From the NCBI RefSeq assembly GCF_003097355.1, contig NZ_PYUI01000024.1, positions 1 to 64,000 of the forward strand: a stretch of DNA of 64,000 bases. The letters are read 5' to 3'. The DNA is from Arthrobacter sp. H-02-3. Its GTDB lineage: Bacteria > Actinomycetota > Actinomycetes > Actinomycetales > Micrococcaceae. The stretch's first letter is position 1. Each line of letters opens with the position of its first letter. The translations under genes were made by a program, and so were the position numbers. Under the pieces are notes generated by a model that did no database searches, was not told the DNA's origin, and was given only the letters and a program-made list of their open reading frames with translations. Shown piece by piece: positions 24,968 through 33,064 of the stretch.

Positions 24968-25738
24968 ATGACTGGACCCGCCCCTGTTGAACGCGATACA
25001 GCACTAGGTCGTACCGCCGCGCGGCCGCAGCTGCTGGCCCTCCCCCAGGTCCGCCACTGGTTGCTGCTGGGCCTCCTCCTCTCCGCCGCCGTCCTGGCTC
25101 TCGGCCTGGCGGCGCAGCTGACGCCGGGCTTCAGCGCCACCGAGCTCGGCGTCGATCAGGACCTCAGCCAGCATCACGCCGCGGCCCTGACCGCCGTCGC
25201 GATGATACTGAACGTCGTGTTTGGCCCGGTGGCCGGCGTCGCGCTGATCGCTGCCGTCGCCCTCTGCATCTGGCTGTTCCGCGGCGGACTGGTCAAGGCG
25301 ATAGCATTCGGCCTGGTGGCAGTGTCCGGCTGGGTGGCCAGCGAATTCTTCAAGATCCTCGTGGCCCGCCAGCGGCCGAACCCCGCGCTGCTGTTCGATC
25401 CTTTGGCACCGGAAACCGGCTCCAACAGCTTCCCGAGCGGCCACGTGTCCTTTGCCGTCGCCCTCGGTTTCGCGCTGTATTTCCTGGCCCGCGGGACCCG
25501 CTGGGCCAAGGTAACGGCCTTCGCGGCCGCGGCGATGGCGCTCATCGTGGCGTGGTCCAGGCTGTACATCGGCGTCCACTACCCCTCCGACGTCACGGCA
25601 TCATTCCTGGCTGCGAGCGCAGCCGTGGTGATGCTCACCGGGCTCTGGAACGTTGCCGCGCCGAAGATCGCGGACCGGCTACCTGCCCGTGCCATCGCCC
25701 GCCCGCTGGCCTCTGAGCCGGCATCTGAGAGGAAGTAA
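24968..25738 (+). CDS. PAP2-family membrane phosphatase
   Basis: A 256-residue protein with about six transmembrane helices and the complete three-part PAP2 signature: KILVARQRP, NSFPSGHVSFAV and SRLYIGVHYPSDV. These residues form the phosphohistidine active site on the outer face of the membrane. Members remove a phosphate from phosphatidate, undecaprenyl diphosphate or related lipids. ATG 24968 follows GGAGGATCCC closely. It is the first gene of a four-gene operon with a DedA protein and a two-component system, which favours undecaprenyl-phosphate recycling, by inference. Confidence 0.92.
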   Translation: MTGPAPVERDTALGRTAARPQLLALPQVRHWLLLGLLLSAAVLALGLAAQLTPGFSATELGVDQDLSQHHAAALTAVAMILNVVFGPVAGVALIAAVALCIWLFRGGLVKAIAFGLVAVSGWVASEFFKILVARQRPNPALLFDPLAPETGSNSFPSGHVSFAVALGFALYFLARGTRWAKVTAFAAAAMALIVAWSRLYIGVHYPSDVTASFLAASAAVVMLTGLWNVAAPKIADRLPARAIARPLASEPASERK

Positions 25739-25750
25739 CCCCTGCACACC

Positions 25751-26473
25751 GTGGACATTTCAGCCCTCCTTCCGGCCGCGCAGGCCGCCGGGTCACCGTC
25801 GCTGCTGGATCCGGCAAGCCTGCTCGCCGGTCTGGGCCCGGGAGCCCTGGGCGTCATCGCGCTCATGGTCTTCATCGAGTCCGGCGTGCTCTTTCCCTTC
25901 CTGCCCGGAGACTCGCTGCTCTTCACCGCCGGGCTCCTGCACCAGCAGCTGCACCTGACGCTGCCGGTGCTGATCGGCGTCGTCACCGCGGCCGCCGTCG
26001 TCGGGGACCAGGTAGGGTACATGCTGGGCCGCACTTTCGGCCGGCGATGGTTCAAGGACGATGCCCGGATCCTGAAGACGGCCCACCTGACCACCACGGA
26101 AGACTTCTTCCGGCGGCACGGCGGCGCCGCCGTCGTGCTCGCGCGCTTCGTCCCCATGGTCAGGACCTTTGCGCCGCTCAGTGCGGGGATCGCACGCTAT
26201 GAGTACAAGTCCTTCATCCTCTGGAACATCACCGGCGCGGCGGCGTGGGCAATCTCCGTGACGATGCTGGGCACCTGGCTGGGACACTTTGACATCGTCG
26301 CCAAAAACATCGATGTCATCGCCGTGGGCATGGTCCTGCTCTCCGTCGTGCCGGGTATCGTGCAGTTCCTCAGGCGCCGCCGCACCAGCCGGCGCGCGGG
26401 GGCGGCGGCCGGCGACACGGAGGCGGAAACCGGGGAGGGACTGCCGGCCCGGGAAATGGTCACGGAAGAATAG
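25751..26473 (+). CDS. DedA-family membrane protein
   Basis: A 240-residue protein with the DedA pattern: ALMVFIESGVLFPFLPGDSLL, AAAVVGDQVGYMLGRTFGRR, and VVLARFVPMVRTFAPLSAGIARY with its conserved basic and proline residues, followed by two helices and a charged tail. DedA proteins are now known in several bacteria to flip undecaprenyl phosphate or other lipids inward using the proton gradient. The start is GTG 25751, twelve bases after the PAP2 stop. With PAP2 making undecaprenyl phosphate and DedA returning it, the pair fits a lipid-carrier cycle. Confidence 0.92.
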   Translation: MDISALLPAAQAAGSPSLLDPASLLAGLGPGALGVIALMVFIESGVLFPFLPGDSLLFTAGLLHQQLHLTLPVLIGVVTAAAVVGDQVGYMLGRTFGRRWFKDDARILKTAHLTTTEDFFRRHGGAAVVLARFVPMVRTFAPLSAGIARYEYKSFILWNITGAAAWAISVTMLGTWLGHFDIVAKNIDVIAVGMVLLSVVPGIVQFLRRRRTSRRAGAAAGDTEAETGEGLPAREMVTEE

Positions 26474-26478
26474 CTGAC

Positions 26479-27153
26479 ATGACAACCGCTGACCGGCCGT
26501 CCCTGCTGCTCGTCGAGGACGACGCCGCCCTGGGACCGCTCATCGCCGAGCTGCTGTACCCGGATTACCACGTCCGGCTGGTCACCAACGGTCGTGACGG
26601 CCTGCACGTGGGGCTGACCGAGGCCTGGGACGTCATGGTGATCGACCGCGGTCTGCCCGTGATGGACGGCATCGCCCTCATCGCGGCCTTGCGGTCCAAA
26701 GGCATCGGCACGCCCATCCTGATCCTGACCGCGCTGGGCGACGCAGAGGAGAAAGTCAGGGGTCTGGACGCCGGCGCCAACGACTACGTGACCAAACCGT
26801 TCGACGCCGGCGAACTGGCGGCACGACTGCGCGCACTGACGCGCACCTATGCCGCCGTGCCGGCACCGCTGAGCATCGGGGACTGGGAGTTGGACCCGGC
26901 GCAGCGCTCGATCCGGTCGGTCTACGGGCACACGGTGTCGCTGACCGCAAAGGAAGGACAGCTGCTGGCAGCCCTGGCCGCGGAACCTGACCGGGTCTTC
27001 ACCCGGGACGAACTCCTCTCAGCGCACTTCCATGCCTCCGACCAGCCCGGGGTGATCGATACCTACGTCCACCACTTGCGCCGGAAGATCTCCAAGGCCG
27101 TCATCCGCACCGTGCACGGCGTCGGCTACCAGATCGGCGATGCCCATGAGTAA
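26479..27153 (+). CDS. OmpR/PhoB-family response regulator
   Basis: A 224-residue regulator: receiver domain at residues 8-120 with the acidic pair VEDD, phospho-acceptor Asp56 in DVMVIDRGLPVMDG and Lys in YVTKPFDAGE, then a winged-helix domain (SLTAKEGQLLAALAAEPDRVF, DTYVHHLRRKI, TVHGVGYQIG). It starts five bases after the DedA stop and overlaps the kinase gene by 14 bp. The TTCTTAA tandem repeat in front of the operon is a plausible target. Its inclusion in the operon implies feedback on lipid-carrier or envelope state. Confidence 0.95.
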   Translation: MTTADRPSLLLVEDDAALGPLIAELLYPDYHVRLVTNGRDGLHVGLTEAWDVMVIDRGLPVMDGIALIAALRSKGIGTPILILTALGDAEEKVRGLDAGANDYVTKPFDAGELAARLRALTRTYAAVPAPLSIGDWELDPAQRSIRSVYGHTVSLTAKEGQLLAALAAEPDRVFTRDELLSAHFHASDQPGVIDTYVHHLRRKISKAVIRTVHGVGYQIGDAHE

Positions 27154-28153
27154 CGGCGGGGGCGCCGGCGAAACCCCGGACCACTCCACACTGCGCAAGG
27201 CCTCCCTCAAAGTCGCCTTGCGGATCAGCGCCGCCTGCGCGGTCATGGTCCTCGGACTCCTCGCCGCCACGGCGCTGTACCTCGTCAACCAGCTGGCCCA
27301 TCCTGAAGTTCCGCGTTCGGCATCGGCCGGGACCGCCTACGCCTACCTGGATTCCCGGGACGTGCTCGAAGCCATGCTCATCGCCGGGGTCGCGGGAATC
27401 GTGCTGGCGGGCATCGTCGGATGGCTCAGCGCGCGCAGCGCCATCCGCCCCCTCGGGGACGCCCTGGCCCGGCAGCGGCGCTTCGTCCAGGACGCCAGCC
27501 ATGAACTGCGCACTCCCTTGACCATCCTGGACACCCGGATCCAGCTTGCCCAGCGCAACACCGAGCCCGGCTCCAAACAGGCCCAGGACCTGGCCCGGAT
27601 CCGGGAGGACGCGGCAACGCTGACCGGGATCGTCAACGAACTGCTCCTCGCGGCCACCACCGACGCCCCTGACCGCTCGGCAGCGCCTGTTGACCTCGCC
27701 GACACCGCCTCCGGCGTCGCCGAAAGCCTCCGGCTGGTCGCGGAGCAACGGGACGTGCGCCTGGACTTCTCCGCCGTTGCCCGACCGCTGGCCAGGATCG
27801 ACGCCAACGCCTTGCGCCGCGCCGTCCTGGCTCTGGCGGACAACGCCCTCTCCCACACCCCGCCGGGCGGCCGTGTGACCATCACGACGGCGATCGAGCA
27901 GAACCGCGCGGTCATCACCGTGGCGGACACAGGGACCGGGATCACCGGAGTGGACCAGGCCCGGATCTTTGACCGCTTCGTGCGGACCGCCAGCACCGGC
28001 GGAACACAGGGACAACGGAGCTTTGGCATCGGCTTGGCCCTGGTCCGGGAGATCGCCGTGGCTGCCGGAGGCGCCGTCGAGGTTGCCTCCACCGGCGACG
28101 CCGGCACGGTCATGAAGATGACGCTTCCGCTCGCCGCGGGCGAAATTGACTGA
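27140..28153 (+). CDS. Sensor histidine kinase, HisKA type
   Basis: A 337-residue membrane kinase with two helices (about residues 25-50 and 77-98) enclosing a short loop of roughly 25 residues, a very short HAMP-like linker, then the HisKA box with His121 in FVQDASHELRTPLTIL. The HATPase domain shows AVLALADNALSHTPPGG, ADTGTGITGVDQARIFDRF and SFGIGLALVREI. The small outer loop suggests it senses the membrane or a partner such as DedA or PAP2. The start may be ATG 27140 or ATG 27146; both lie inside the end of the regulator gene. It is the last gene of the operon. Confidence 0.93.
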   Translation: MPMSNGGGAGETPDHSTLRKASLKVALRISAACAVMVLGLLAATALYLVNQLAHPEVPRSASAGTAYAYLDSRDVLEAMLIAGVAGIVLAGIVGWLSARSAIRPLGDALARQRRFVQDASHELRTPLTILDTRIQLAQRNTEPGSKQAQDLARIREDAATLTGIVNELLLAATTDAPDRSAAPVDLADTASGVAESLRLVAEQRDVRLDFSAVARPLARIDANALRRAVLALADNALSHTPPGGRVTITTAIEQNRAVITVADTGTGITGVDQARIFDRFVRTASTGGTQGQRSFGIGLALVREIAVAAGGAVEVASTGDAGTVMKMTLPLAAGEID

Positions 28154-28186
28154 AAAACCGGGGGAATCCGTGAGAATCCGGGTAAG

Positions 28187-28239
28187 GGAAAGACCGGCGA
28201 TCGCTTGCCCCCAAGGGAAAATCGATCGCCGGTCTTTCC
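28187..28239. terminator. 17-bp perfect stem between convergent genes, likely bidirectional terminator
   Basis: GGAAAGACCGGCGATCG (28187-28203) and its exact reverse complement (28223-28239) flank a 19-base loop. The hairpin lies between the stop of the kinase (28153) and that of the minus-strand NlpC/P60 gene (28283). No U-tract follows on either strand, as is common for actinobacterial hairpin terminators. A second GGCCCC/GGGGCC stem lies at about 28249-28266. Confidence 0.65.
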
Positions 28240-28282
28240 GGATTGGGTGGCCCCGGGAGGGGCCGCCTGGCCCCTGCGGGGT

Positions 28283-28957
28283 TTAGGCGCGGACGAAGGT
28301 CACGCCGCCGGTCGCGGTGAGCCAGGACAGCGGGTGCACGATCGTTTGGTTGGCGCCGTTCATGCCGCCGCTGATCACCTGGCCGTTGCCGGCGTAGATG
28401 CCGACGTGGCCGGACTGGACCACCATGTCACCGGGCTGCGGGGCCGCCACAACGGTTCCGAGGCCGAGGAAGGCCCGGGGCCCGATGTCGCCGACGGGCT
28501 TACCGGCCGCGCCAAGGGCCTTTTCCACCATCGCGGTGCAGTCCTGGGTGATGCCCAGCTGGCTGTACGCGGCAGAAAGCATGATGGCGTTGCGGCCACC
28601 GGCGGGAGCCGCGGCCGGGGCGGCCGCCGGAACTGCCTGCACCTGTACGGACGGCGCCGCGGCTGCCTTGGGTGCTGCCGCCGGTGCTGCTGCGGAAGCA
28701 GCGGCAACGGGCTTGGGCTGTTCGATGACCGGCACGGCGACAGAGCTTACTGCGGGGCGGTCGAAGCTGATCTTGACGCTTGAATCGGCGCTGACGGGCG
28801 CGCTGAGAAGTCCCTTGACGTCCGCGGCGGAGGCCGGGGCGGCGTCCCGCTGCACGGGTGCCGGGGCTGCGTTGGCGGCCATTCCGCTGGTAAGAACCAG
28901 GCCGGATGCGGCGGCGAGGACGGCGGCATGGCGCGCAAAAGTATTGATTGAAGACAT
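28283..28957 (-). CDS. Secreted NlpC/P60-type cell-wall hydrolase under riboswitch control
   Basis: A 224-residue exported protein. A signal peptide (AVLAAASGLVLTSGMAANA, cleavage near residue 30) is followed by about 90 residues of Ala/Pro/Val linker. The C-terminal NlpC/P60 domain has the catalytic Cys in GITQDCTAMVEKAL, the His in SGHVGIYAG and a third polar residue in TIVHPLSW. Such enzymes cut peptide stems of peptidoglycan during growth or resuscitation. ATG 28957 follows GAGAGG. A c-di-AMP riboswitch precedes it by 17 bases, linking expression to the second messenger that reports turgor and wall stress. Confidence 0.9.
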   Translation of the reverse strand: MSSINTFARHAAVLAAASGLVLTSGMAANAAPAPVQRDAAPASAADVKGLLSAPVSADSSVKISFDRPAVSSVAVPVIEQPKPVAAASAAAPAAAPKAAAAPSVQVQAVPAAAPAAAPAGGRNAIMLSAAYSQLGITQDCTAMVEKALGAAGKPVGDIGPRAFLGLGTVVAAPQPGDMVVQSGHVGIYAGNGQVISGGMNGANQTIVHPLSWLTATGGVTFVRA

Positions 28958-28974
28958 GGATGTAGCCTCTCCCA

Positions 28975-29158
28975 ATGCCTGCGAGGTGAGCTGTCGGATT
29001 CGGATGGGAGTCACCCGGCCGCACTCCGGGGCCCGTCGTTGCGGGCACTGTGCGGCTTCACCCCAAGGCCTGCGTATCAGCAGGCCAAAAGTGGTTTCCC
29101 CGTCTCTGCCGGTCGTTGGTGCGAGTTACCCCCGGGCCGCGGCAGAGTTAGGCAATCG
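28975..29158 (-). promoter_or_regulatory. Cyclic di-AMP riboswitch (ydaO/yuaA class)
   Basis: On the minus strand the conserved blocks occur in order: GGTAACTCGC (29130-29121), GGGGAAACCAC (29101-29091), TTGGGGTGAA (29066-29057), GGGTGACTCCCATCCGAATC ending near 28998, and the terminal block CCGACAGCTCACCTCGCAGG within 29003-28977. A closing stem is available between TGCCT near 29155 and AGGCA near 28975. This matches the ydaO class. The next gene is an NlpC/P60 wall hydrolase, the usual actinobacterial client. Only 17 bases separate the aptamer from the start codon, so control of the ribosome-binding site is more likely than a separate terminator. Confidence 0.92.
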
Positions 29159-29337
29159 GCTGGGGAGCGCCCGTATCGGAGACAACAGGCACTTATCCAC
29201 CGTAGCGCGAACCGCAGGCGAATGTCACATTCAGGTAACGGCCGCCACGGTGCGGTCTGGCAGTTGCCCATAGGGCGGTGCAGCTTTTCGACCATAAGAT
29301 GATGCCATCAGCACCACCTTGGAAGCGGAGGCCCGAA

Positions 29338-29583
29338 ATGAACAGCCACTGTGTCGCCATCTGCCAGTTGAGCAACCAGCCCCAGGAGGATTTCGACGTC
29401 AACACCGAACTGCTGATCCTGGACGGCCCGGACGTCCATGTGTCCACATGGGATGCGGAGCCACGGGACGGCGGCTTCGACGAACACGTCCTGAACGACC
29501 GGGTGGACGCCCTCGGGTTCATGGTTGTCAACGACTGGGCCTTCCTGGACGGCAAGGCCTACGCGGTGGTGGAACGGCGGTAA
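29338..29583 (+). CDS. Small acidic protein of unknown function
   Basis: An 81-residue soluble, acidic protein starting MNSHCVAICQLSNQ and ending YAVVERR, with several Asp/Glu-rich turns (LILDGPDVHVSTWDAE, NDRVDALGFMVVNDW). ATG 29338 has GGAGG 6 bases upstream, which supports it as a real gene over the longer in-frame start at 29278. It lies between the riboswitch and a ParB-like gene. I do not recognise a family. Confidence 0.6.
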   Translation: MNSHCVAICQLSNQPQEDFDVNTELLILDGPDVHVSTWDAEPRDGGFDEHVLNDRVDALGFMVVNDWAFLDGKAYAVVERR

Positions 29584-29615
29584 GGAACGTAGGCGCGCCG
29601 CACCGTCCACGGGAC

Positions 29616-29627
29616 TAGTCTCATTCC
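29616..29627 (+). promoter_or_regulatory. -10 hexamer of a leaderless ParB-like gene
   Basis: TAGTCT at 29616-29621 is followed by exactly six bases and then ATG 29628. There is no ribosome-binding site. Confidence 0.45.
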
Positions 29628-30065
29628 ATGACAAAGGATTCGGACAAGGGCCATGAGGGCCAGCAGGTGTTGTGGCGCGGGGATCCCGAGGAACACGACT
29701 ATCCGGCCGCCGCTCGTTATCTCTCGCTGCTCACCGATGACGCCAGGGCCGCCGCCATCGTGGAGTCGTTGCGCCTGGCGCCGTTAACCCATCACGTGGC
29801 CAAAGACATCCTGCGGGCCTCGGGCCTGCCGCTCCTGACCCGGGACAACCCCCATGTGGCCTCCGACCTGGCCAAGATTGCCGACGGCCGTCCGCTCTCT
29901 CCCGTCCTCCTGGTCCGCGGGGACCTCGACGCCGGAGTCGCGGCCCAGATTGCCGACGGCTATCACCGGGTCTGCGCTTCCTACCTCACGGACGAGAACA
30001 CCGACATTCCGGTGAAGCTTGTTGCCCCGATTGGCCCGGGGCCGTCCCGCAGTCTCGAGCCATGA
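29628..30065 (+). CDS. ParB/sulfiredoxin-like small protein
   Basis: A 145-residue soluble protein. The C-terminal half resembles a ParB-type nucleotide-binding domain: LSPVLLVRGDLDAGVAAQIA, DGYHRVCASYLTDENTDIPV, in which the DGYHR segment takes the place of the family DGxHR box. The N-terminal half is helical (ARAAAIVESLRLAPLTHHVA). No DNA-binding domain is present. The stop overlaps the start of the antiporter gene (ATGA), so the two are coupled, and it may act as a regulator or partner of the antiporter. Weak family evidence; function unknown. Confidence 0.65.
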   Translation: MTKDSDKGHEGQQVLWRGDPEEHDYPAAARYLSLLTDDARAAAIVESLRLAPLTHHVAKDILRASGLPLLTRDNPHVASDLAKIADGRPLSPVLLVRGDLDAGVAAQIADGYHRVCASYLTDENTDIPVKLVAPIGPGPSRSLEP

Positions 30066-31276
30066 CCTTCCTGACCCTGGCGCTGATCGCCGTCGTCGCC
30101 CTGGCTGGTCCCCTGCTGGCACTGCCGGTGCACTGGCGGCTGCCGGTGGTACTGGGCGAACTGCTGGCCGGGATCGCGATCGGACGGACGGGCCTGGGCC
30201 TGGTGAACCCGGCAGATCCGACGTTCAGCTTCCTGGCCAACATCGGGTTTGCGCTGATGATGTTCGTGGCCGGAACCCATGTTCCCGTGAGGGATCCCCA
30301 AATCCGCTCCGCCCTCGGCAAAGGCACGCGCCGGGCCGCAGCGGCCGCAGCGGCGGCAGTGGTCGTCGGAGCCGGCATCGGCCTGCTCTTCGGGACTGGA
30401 CATGCTCCCCTCTACGTCGTGCTGCTGGCGTCCTCGTCGGCCGCACTGGTCCTCCCGATCGTCGATTCTCTGCGCCTCGGCGGACCCGACGTCGTTTCCA
30501 TGACCGCCCAGGTGGCGATCGCTGACATAGCCTGCATTGTGGCGCTGCCGCTCCTGGTGGATCCGCCGCACGCGGGCCGGGCGGCCCTGACCGTGCTCAC
30601 CGTAGCGGGCTGCGCTGCGGCGCTCTTTTTTATACTCCGCTGGCTGGAGAGCACGGGAATCCGCGGCCACGTGCACCGGCTCTCGGAGAACCGCAAGTTT
30701 GCCCTGGAGCTGAGGATCCAGTTGGCGGTGCTGTTTGCCTTGGCCGGTGTCGCGACTTTCGGCAACGTGTCCGTGATGATGGCGGGCTTTTCCTTCGGCC
30801 TGGTGGTGGCGGCCGTCGGCGAGCCGAGGCGGCTGGCCCGGCAACTTTTTGCCCTCAGCGACGGCTTCCTGGGCCCGCTGTTCTTTGTCTGGCTGGGCGC
30901 ATCCCTGACGCTCAAGGACCTGGCCGGGCATCCGGACATGATTGCGCTCGGTCTGGCACTGGGAGCCGGAACGTTGCTGGCACACGCCGGTTTGGCGTTC
31001 CTGGGGCTCCCCCTGCCGCTCGGCGTGTTGTCGGCGGCCCAGCTCGGCGTGCCGGTGGCAGCTGCGAGCATCGGCACGCAGCTTGACGTTCTGTTTCCCG
31101 GCGAGGCAGCAGCCCTGCTGATGGGGGCGTTGATCACCATCGCCGCGAGCGCCGTGGCCGGGTCACGGGCAGCCAAGAGGTTCGCACTGCCCGCGAAGGC
31201 CGGCGGCGGGTCAAACGAAGCCGGCAGCACCGCCGGCCAAGGTGATCCAGGCGATCCAAGCGCTCCGAAGCACTGA
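30062..31276 (+). CDS. Cation/proton antiporter (CPA2 / Kef type)
   Basis: A 404-residue membrane protein with about 12 helices and no C-terminal nucleotide-binding domain. Family features include the first helices with VVLGELLAGIAIGRTGLG, FLANIGFALMMFVAGTHVPV, the discontinuous helix region and LGPLFFVWLGASLTLKDLAG. It would exchange K+ or Na+ for protons across the cytoplasmic membrane and so help pH or ion homeostasis. ATG 30062 overlaps the ParB-like gene by four bases. Its position near a c-di-AMP riboswitch is suggestive, since c-di-AMP often controls potassium transport, but no shared regulation is visible. Confidence 0.9.
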   Translation: MTFLTLALIAVVALAGPLLALPVHWRLPVVLGELLAGIAIGRTGLGLVNPADPTFSFLANIGFALMMFVAGTHVPVRDPQIRSALGKGTRRAAAAAAAAVVVGAGIGLLFGTGHAPLYVVLLASSSAALVLPIVDSLRLGGPDVVSMTAQVAIADIACIVALPLLVDPPHAGRAALTVLTVAGCAAALFFILRWLESTGIRGHVHRLSENRKFALELRIQLAVLFALAGVATFGNVSVMMAGFSFGLVVAAVGEPRRLARQLFALSDGFLGPLFFVWLGASLTLKDLAGHPDMIALGLALGAGTLLAHAGLAFLGLPLPLGVLSAAQLGVPVAAASIGTQLDVLFPGEAAALLMGALITIAASAVAGSRAAKRFALPAKAGGGSNEAGSTAGQGDPGDPSAPKH

Positions 31277-31297
31277 ACGGGATCGAGTAAGGGAACG

Positions 31298-32038
31298 TCA
31301 CCTTCCGACGGGCGTGAACTGTAGCTCGGGTCTCCTCTTGGCCATTTCCGCCAGGACCCGCGTTACGGCGTCCCGCACCGCCGCGGCGTCGTCGGCTGTG
31401 TCACGGTCGGCTGTGGCGCGGTCGGTTGTGGCGCCGTCGGCCTCCGTGTCGGAGTCAAATGTGAAACCCGCCGCGTCCCCGCCGAGCACCGCGCGCGCGT
31501 GGCGGACGAACCTGTCCCAATCCCCGGCGCCGGCGCGCAACGCCATCAGCGGCGAAAGAAGCGCGGCCCGGCGCAGCCAGGGATCGGGCTCGCGCACCCA
31601 CCGGTCCAGCACGCTGTCGGCCCGCACCCTGCCCAGGACGTCCAGACCGTGCACGAGCGGCCCGACGACGTCGACGGCGAGCGGATCCACGAGGTCCGGC
31701 AGCCGAGCCTCCCGGATGAAGCCCTCCAGCCGGGTGAGATCCGAGTTGGTCAACAGCTTCACGTTGTCCTGCAGCAGCACGACCGCTGCGAGGCGGCGCT
31801 CGAAGACCGGCACCGCCCAGAGTTCGGAACTCAGAGCCGTGATCTCATCATGCGCGAGTCCGGAATACCGGCGGCCGGCATCCCGGACGGTCCCGCGCAC
31901 GGCACCCACGGAGGCGCCGTAGAAACCGAGGCCACCGCCCCCCGGATTCTTTCCCAGCCCGTACCGCAGCGCCTCCGCACGGCTCCAGGAACCTTCCCGC
32001 TGCAGCGCGAGGTCAATGAAATCGCCAGCATCACTCAC
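31298..32038 (-). CDS. AlkD-like DNA-alkylation-repair-fold protein
   Basis: About 246 residues built of paired helices like the HEAT-type AlkD fold (WSRAEALRYGLGKNPGG, LWAVPVFERRLAAVVLLQD, VDPLAVDVVGPLVHGLDVL, DRWVREPDPWLRRAALLSPL). AlkD proteins remove alkylated bases, though many members have other or unknown roles. Near the C-terminus a repetitive acidic insert (DGATTDRATADRDTADDAAA) is encoded by imperfect tandem copies of GCGGTCGGCTGTG-like DNA at about 31391-31450. I choose GTG 32038; ATG or GTG starts further upstream run into the promoter of the divergent lipoprotein gene. Confidence 0.75.
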   Translation of the reverse strand: MSDAGDFIDLALQREGSWSRAEALRYGLGKNPGGGGLGFYGASVGAVRGTVRDAGRRYSGLAHDEITALSSELWAVPVFERRLAAVVLLQDNVKLLTNSDLTRLEGFIREARLPDLVDPLAVDVVGPLVHGLDVLGRVRADSVLDRWVREPDPWLRRAALLSPLMALRAGAGDWDRFVRHARAVLGGDAAGFTFDSDTEADGATTDRATADRDTADDAAAVRDAVTRVLAEMAKRRPELQFTPVGR

Positions 32039-32153
32039 AGGTCCATTCTTTCCCCTCGGCGCGCGGGCGGGAAAACGCGTAATCGTGCCCTGCCGGCTGC
32101 GCCTACCTAGACTGATTGGGACAAGTTTCCGATTGAAAGCGGTTCTCGCAGCC

Positions 32154-32780
32154 ATGCACACCACCACCAGGCACCCCAAGCTGGCACTTGCCGTCGCACT
32201 CTCCGCCGTGACGTTGGGGGTGGCGTCGTGTGCTGCTTCCGGGCCGTCCCCCGAGGTGCCTGCCACGTCGGCGGCGCCGACGACCTCCACAGCCTCCGCC
32301 GCCGATTTTGGCCTCGACATCGCAGGGGCTCCCGGACGGATCGCCCAGGCCGGTCTCTCGGTGCTGACAGCCGAGGGGAACGTGGACCACTACCATGCGC
32401 ATCTGGACGTTCTGAAGGACGGCAAGGCCGTAGCTGTGCCGGCCAACATCGGCATCACGGCCGGCCCGGACAACAGGGCCAACGGCATCTCCGCGCTCCA
32501 CACCCACGACACCACCGGCGTGGTCCACATCGAGTCCCCCACAGCCGGCCAGGTCTTCACCCTCGGGCAGCTCTTCACGGAATGGGGCGTCCTCGGAGGC
32601 AGCGGCGCCCCGGGCACCGGGGCGGGACCGCTGGACGGCTGGACCCTCTACGTGAACGGCCAGAAGTACGACGCCGGCATCCGGGACCTCCCGTTGAAGG
32701 CACACGACGAGATCGTCCTGAGCTACGGCACTCCCCCGGCAAAGATCCCGGCCGCCTACGAATTTCCGTCTGGAGAATGA
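32154..32780 (+). CDS. Histidine-rich lipoprotein of unknown function
   Basis: This 208-residue lipoprotein has a lipobox LGVASC with Cys near residue 26. After a Ser/Thr/Pro linker there is one domain with two His clusters, EGNVDHYHAHLDVLKDG and ISALHTHDTTGVVHIESP, followed by LFTEWGVLGG, GWTLYVNGQKYD and DEIVLSYGTPP. The clusters look suited to bind a metal such as copper or zinc outside the membrane; that is inference. The start is ATG 32154 (a TTG at 32133 is in frame and has GAAAG further upstream). It is divergent from the AlkD-like gene. I do not recognise a named family. Confidence 0.75.
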   Translation: MHTTTRHPKLALAVALSAVTLGVASCAASGPSPEVPATSAAPTTSTASAADFGLDIAGAPGRIAQAGLSVLTAEGNVDHYHAHLDVLKDGKAVAVPANIGITAGPDNRANGISALHTHDTTGVVHIESPTAGQVFTLGQLFTEWGVLGGSGAPGTGAGPLDGWTLYVNGQKYDAGIRDLPLKAHDEIVLSYGTPPAKIPAAYEFPSGE

Positions 32781-33064
32781 GGGGGCGCAAGGCCGCCGCA
32801 TCGGATCAAGCCGGCCGACTCCGGCACTTGCGGCGACAAGCGCAGGTTTGCGGGCCAAGGTAACGATCCAGTAACGTAGGCGACTGGCCGCGAAGGCCTG
32901 GCCCGAACGCAGGGCCCCGGACTGCCCCTTGCCGGGCCCGGTTGCGCCGTTCGGCGTCTGCTCGCCCGTGCCCTTGCGGCAGGGGCCGGATGAAGCTTCC
33001 CGCACTGGCCGCCGCCCTGGCAGCGACGGTTGTGTGCGCCAGTCACCAAGCCCGGAGGGGTCCG

